Of a stretch of 8,523 nt of DNA, positions 6,472 to 8,523 are shown in pieces; positions within the stretch are counted from its first letter, which is position 1, and every line of letters starts with the position of its first letter. This DNA comes from Rhodocyclaceae bacterium (lineage in GTDB: Bacteria; Pseudomonadota; Gammaproteobacteria; Burkholderiales; Rhodocyclaceae). The notes below the pieces were generated by a model, which worked only from the letters and a program-made list of their open reading frames with translations, was not told where the DNA came from and did not search any database. The stretch is taken from positions 1 through 8,523 of the forward strand of contig JADFDL010000059.1 of NCBI GenBank assembly GCA_018262875.1. The letters are read 5' to 3'. Made by a program: the position numbers and the translations under genes.

Positions 6472-6481
6472 GAACTCTCAG
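6468..6481. terminator. Small inverted repeat across two convergent stop codons
   Basis: CTGAG (6468-6472) and CTCAG (6477-6481) flank AACT and include the TGA stops of both convergent genes. The stem is only 5-6 bp and no T-run follows on either strand, so a terminator role is doubtful. It is listed because it is the only candidate structure between the two transcripts. Confidence 0.2.
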
Positions 6482-7935
6482 TCTTCCGCGTCGCGCCGCT
6501 CCTGCGCCTCCAGCATGCGCTTCACCCACGGCAGCAGCAGGTAGGCAGGGAACGCCAGGAAGAAAGTAAGCAGAAAATACGGCGCATAACCCATGGCATG
6601 CGCGCCGATGCCGCCCGCCCACCCGGCCACCGAGCGCGAGGCGGCGAACACCGAGGAGAGCAGGGCGTATTCGGCGGCGCTGTGCTTGCGCCGCACGATG
6701 GCCATCAGGAAGGCGAGAAAGGCCGCCGTGCCGAGCCCGCCGGTGAAGGATTCCATCGCACTGGCCGCATAGATCAGCGCGCGATGCTCCGGCAGGGGCA
6801 CGCCGCCCAGCGGAATGGCCCAGGCAGCGAGGGCATAGACGAGATTGGACACGGCCTGTGCCAGGCCAAGCACCCACAATGCCTTGAAGATGCCGGCGCG
6901 GTCGGCATACCAGCCGCCGACCAGTCCGCCGGCGATCGACAGCACCAGGCCGATGTTCACCGACACCAGGCCGATCTCCGCTGCGGAGAAGCCGGCATCC
7001 ACCCAGAAGGGCTTGACCATGAAGCCCATCGAGGCATCGCCCAGCTTGAAGATCAGCACGAAAGTCAGCACCGGCAGGACGCCGGGGCGCTGCATCATGT
7101 CGGCGAGCGCGCCGAACAGCGCGCCCGCGGGAGCCTCGCCTTCCTCCGCCGGCTTGCGCGCGCGGCCCGCAAGGCGCAGCAGGCCGTAGGCAGCAGCGGA
7201 CGCGGCGGCAATCGCCGGCCACCACCCGGTCCAGCGCGCGGAGAGCCTGAGTGCGCCATCGGCCAGCCAAAGCGTGCCCAGCAACACCATGACGAGCGCG
7301 GCAGCTCCGTGCGGCTGCGCCAGAAAGACGCGGATCTCCTGTGCCAGCCCGGTCGTCGGCGGACGCTCGCGCACCTGCTCGCGCGGCGCCAGCAGGCAGG
7401 CTCCGGCGCAGGCCGCGAAGATGGCCGCGGCGCAGAGGAAGGCGCCCGGCCAGCCGATAAGATCGGAGGCCATCAGCACCAGGCCGGAAGTGATCATGCC
7501 GGCGCGGTAGAAACCGATGCGCAGACCGTTGCCGCGCCCCATCTCGTCGCGCCGCAGCAGTTCGATGGTGTAGCCGTCGATGGCGATATCGTTGGTGGCC
7601 GAGAGCACTGCGAAGACGGCGATGGCCGCCCATATCCAGTGCGGCAGGCCAGCCGAGGCGGCGAAGGCGATCATGACGGCGCCCATGCCGAGGTCGGCGA
7701 CGGCCATCCAGCGGCGATGATGACGGAAGCGGTCCACCGCCGGCGCCCAAAGGAACTTCAGAGTCCACGCCAGGCCGAGCAGGGAAAGAGCCCCGATGTC
7801 GCGCAGGTCGACGCCCTGCTGGCGGAAATAGACGGGGAGGATCTCGTAGAAGATGCCGAGGGGAAACCCCTCGGCGAAATACAGCACCGCGACCCAGAAG
7901 AACTTGGAACGCAACAGCGGCGTGTCGGCGCTCAA
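6478..7935 (-). CDS. ampG: AmpG-family MFS permease (probable muropeptide importer)
   Basis: A 485-residue polytopic protein of the major facilitator superfamily with about 12-14 hydrophobic segments, close to the length I recall for E. coli AmpG (491). AmpG carries GlcNAc-1,6-anhydro-MurNAc and its peptides across the inner membrane for wall recycling and beta-lactamase signalling. Seen here: LYFAEGFPLGIF (18-29) in the first helix, LKFLWAPAVDR (59-69) in the helix 2-3 loop, ATNDIAIDGY (113-122), and a GxRxGFYRAGMITSG block soon after, all AmpG-like. No ATG occurs before residue 77, so a TTG at 7935 is taken as the start. It overlaps the metW stop as TTGA and follows a GGGAAAG purine run. 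The metW-ampG order is familiar from betaproteobacteria. Substrate is inferred from family, and the subfamily also contains members of untested specificity. Confidence 0.88.
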   Translation of the reverse strand: MSADTPLLRSKFFWVAVLYFAEGFPLGIFYEILPVYFRQQGVDLRDIGALSLLGLAWTLKFLWAPAVDRFRHHRRWMAVADLGMGAVMIAFAASAGLPHWIWAAIAVFAVLSATNDIAIDGYTIELLRRDEMGRGNGLRIGFYRAGMITSGLVLMASDLIGWPGAFLCAAAIFAACAGACLLAPREQVRERPPTTGLAQEIRVFLAQPHGAAALVMVLLGTLWLADGALRLSARWTGWWPAIAAASAAAYGLLRLAGRARKPAEEGEAPAGALFGALADMMQRPGVLPVLTFVLIFKLGDASMGFMVKPFWVDAGFSAAEIGLVSVNIGLVLSIAGGLVGGWYADRAGIFKALWVLGLAQAVSNLVYALAAWAIPLGGVPLPEHRALIYAASAMESFTGGLGTAAFLAFLMAIVRRKHSAAEYALLSSVFAASRSVAGWAGGIGAHAMGYAPYFLLTFFLAFPAYLLLPWVKRMLEAQERRDAED

Positions 7936-8523
7936 CCCGCTTTCCCGAGCCGATACACGGCAATGCTGGCGTTGAGGTTGAGGTCCTCGGTAACCGTGGC
8001 CTCGCCGTCGAAACCGAGGCGCTCGCGGATGCCGATGCCGCGTTGCGCGCACAGGGCCTCGAAATCGGCCATGGTGAAGAAGCGCACGTTGGGCGAATTG
8101 AACCACTGGTAGGGCAGGCTCTTCGATACCGGCATGCGCCCGGCGGCGATCGCCTCGCGATGGCTGCGCTGGCCGAAGTTGGGAAAACTCACCACCGCCT
8201 CGCGGCCGACGCGCAGCATCTCGGCCAGCATCTGCTCTGTGTGGCGCACCGTCTGCAAGGAGAGCGACATCACGACATGGTCGAAGAAGCCGTCCTCGAA
8301 GCCCGAAAGACCCGCTTCCATGTTGATCTGGATGACGTTCACGCCGTTGCGGATGCAGGCGAGGACATTGTCGGGGTCGTTGTCCACGCCGTAGCCGAGC
8401 ACGCCCTTCTCGTCCCGCAGGTAGCGCAGCAAGCTGCCGTCCCCGCAGCCGAGGTCGAGCACTTTCTCGCCCGGCTTGATCCAGTCGGCGATGACGTCGA
8501 AATCGAAGCGGCCGAGGACGTTC
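7932..8523 (-). CDS. metW: Methionine biosynthesis protein MetW (start beyond right edge)
   Basis: A class I SAM-methyltransferase-fold protein; 196 residues are visible, with the frame open to the window edge. SAM motif I is KVLDLGCGDGSLLRYL, followed by GYGVDNDPDNV for the acidic end of strand 2. The MetW-typical blocks are MSLSLQTVRHTEQML, VSFPNFGQRSHR and LPYQWFNSPNVRFFT. MetW works with MetX: in proteobacteria the pair gives efficient homoserine O-acyltransferase (often succinyl) activity in methionine synthesis. metX would be expected immediately upstream, outside the window. No ATG, GTG or TTG occurs between the edge and the GTG at 8462, and that GTG would cut off the residues before motif I, so the true start lies to the right, probably by only a few codons. 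ampG begins in the stop codon region. Confidence 0.95.
   Translation of the reverse strand, partial: NVLGRFDFDVIADWIKPGEKVLDLGCGDGSLLRYLRDEKGVLGYGVDNDPDNVLACIRNGVNVIQINMEAGLSGFEDGFFDHVVMSLSLQTVRHTEQMLAEMLRVGREAVVSFPNFGQRSHREAIAAGRMPVSKSLPYQWFNSPNVRFFTMADFEALCAQRGIGIRERLGFDGEATVTEDLNLNASIAVYRLGKAG

Noticed and set aside
6598..8112. Long plus-strand open frame (504 codons) opposite ampG and metW
   Set aside because: The product is Arg/Gly/Ala/His-rich with no domain character, while the minus strand encodes clear AmpG and MetW motifs. It is a codon-bias shadow.
1..8523. tRNA, rRNA, CRISPR, attachment site or replication origin
   Set aside because: No cloverleaf with CCA-type ends, regular repeat-spacer pattern, DnaA-box cluster or conserved RNA gene was seen. 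Gaps are too short for most of these.

Overview
The window is a dense, high-GC (roughly 63-66% in most genes) bacterial chromosome segment with no mobile element, RNA gene or CRISPR array that I can see. GatB, a MetW-AmpG pair, ExoA next to PyrE and a YqjD/YqjE/YqjK-like cassette together suggest a betaproteobacterium, perhaps near Rhodocyclales. That placement is inference from gene content and protein character, not from a database search. Gaps between genes are very short, the longest being 77 bp, so no stretch over 300 bases lacks a gene.

Layout. (1) 1-704, plus strand: two tandem, clearly duplicated small Cys-rich proteins. The first is cut by the left edge; the second is a complete lipoprotein. 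(2) 717-2261, plus: gatB, the amidotransferase subunit for Asn/Gln-tRNA synthesis, probably read from the same transcript as the lipoproteins. It contains a marked low-GC, foreign-codon tract carrying about 28 extra residues. (3) 4233 down to 2250, minus: a three-gene unit pyrE > periplasmic DUF4124-like coiled-coil protein > YhhN-family lysoplasmalogenase. It is joined by an ATGA stop/start overlap and an 11-nt gap, and its end overlaps the end of gatB by 12 nt. (4) 4257-5042, plus: exodeoxyribonuclease III, divergent from pyrE with only 23 nt between the start codons. (5) 5120-6471, plus: a four-gene membrane cassette (DUF883/ElaB-YqjD, YqjE-like, YqjK-like, and a small protein with a LETM1-like C-terminal membrane segment). 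(6) 8523 down to 6478, minus: metW (5' end beyond the right edge), overlapping an AmpG-type MFS permease by four bases.

How they fit together. The window is mainly housekeeping: aminoacyl-tRNA formation, pyrimidine synthesis, base-excision repair, methionine synthesis and cell-wall recycling. Envelope proteins of uncertain role are placed among these genes. The observations most worth a second look are the mosaic gatB, the tandem Cys-rich lipoproteins in front of it, the pyrE/exoA start region where candidate -10 boxes lie at or inside the opposing genes, and the four-gene YqjD-type cassette ending in an uncharacterised protein. I found no clear new defence or mobile system.
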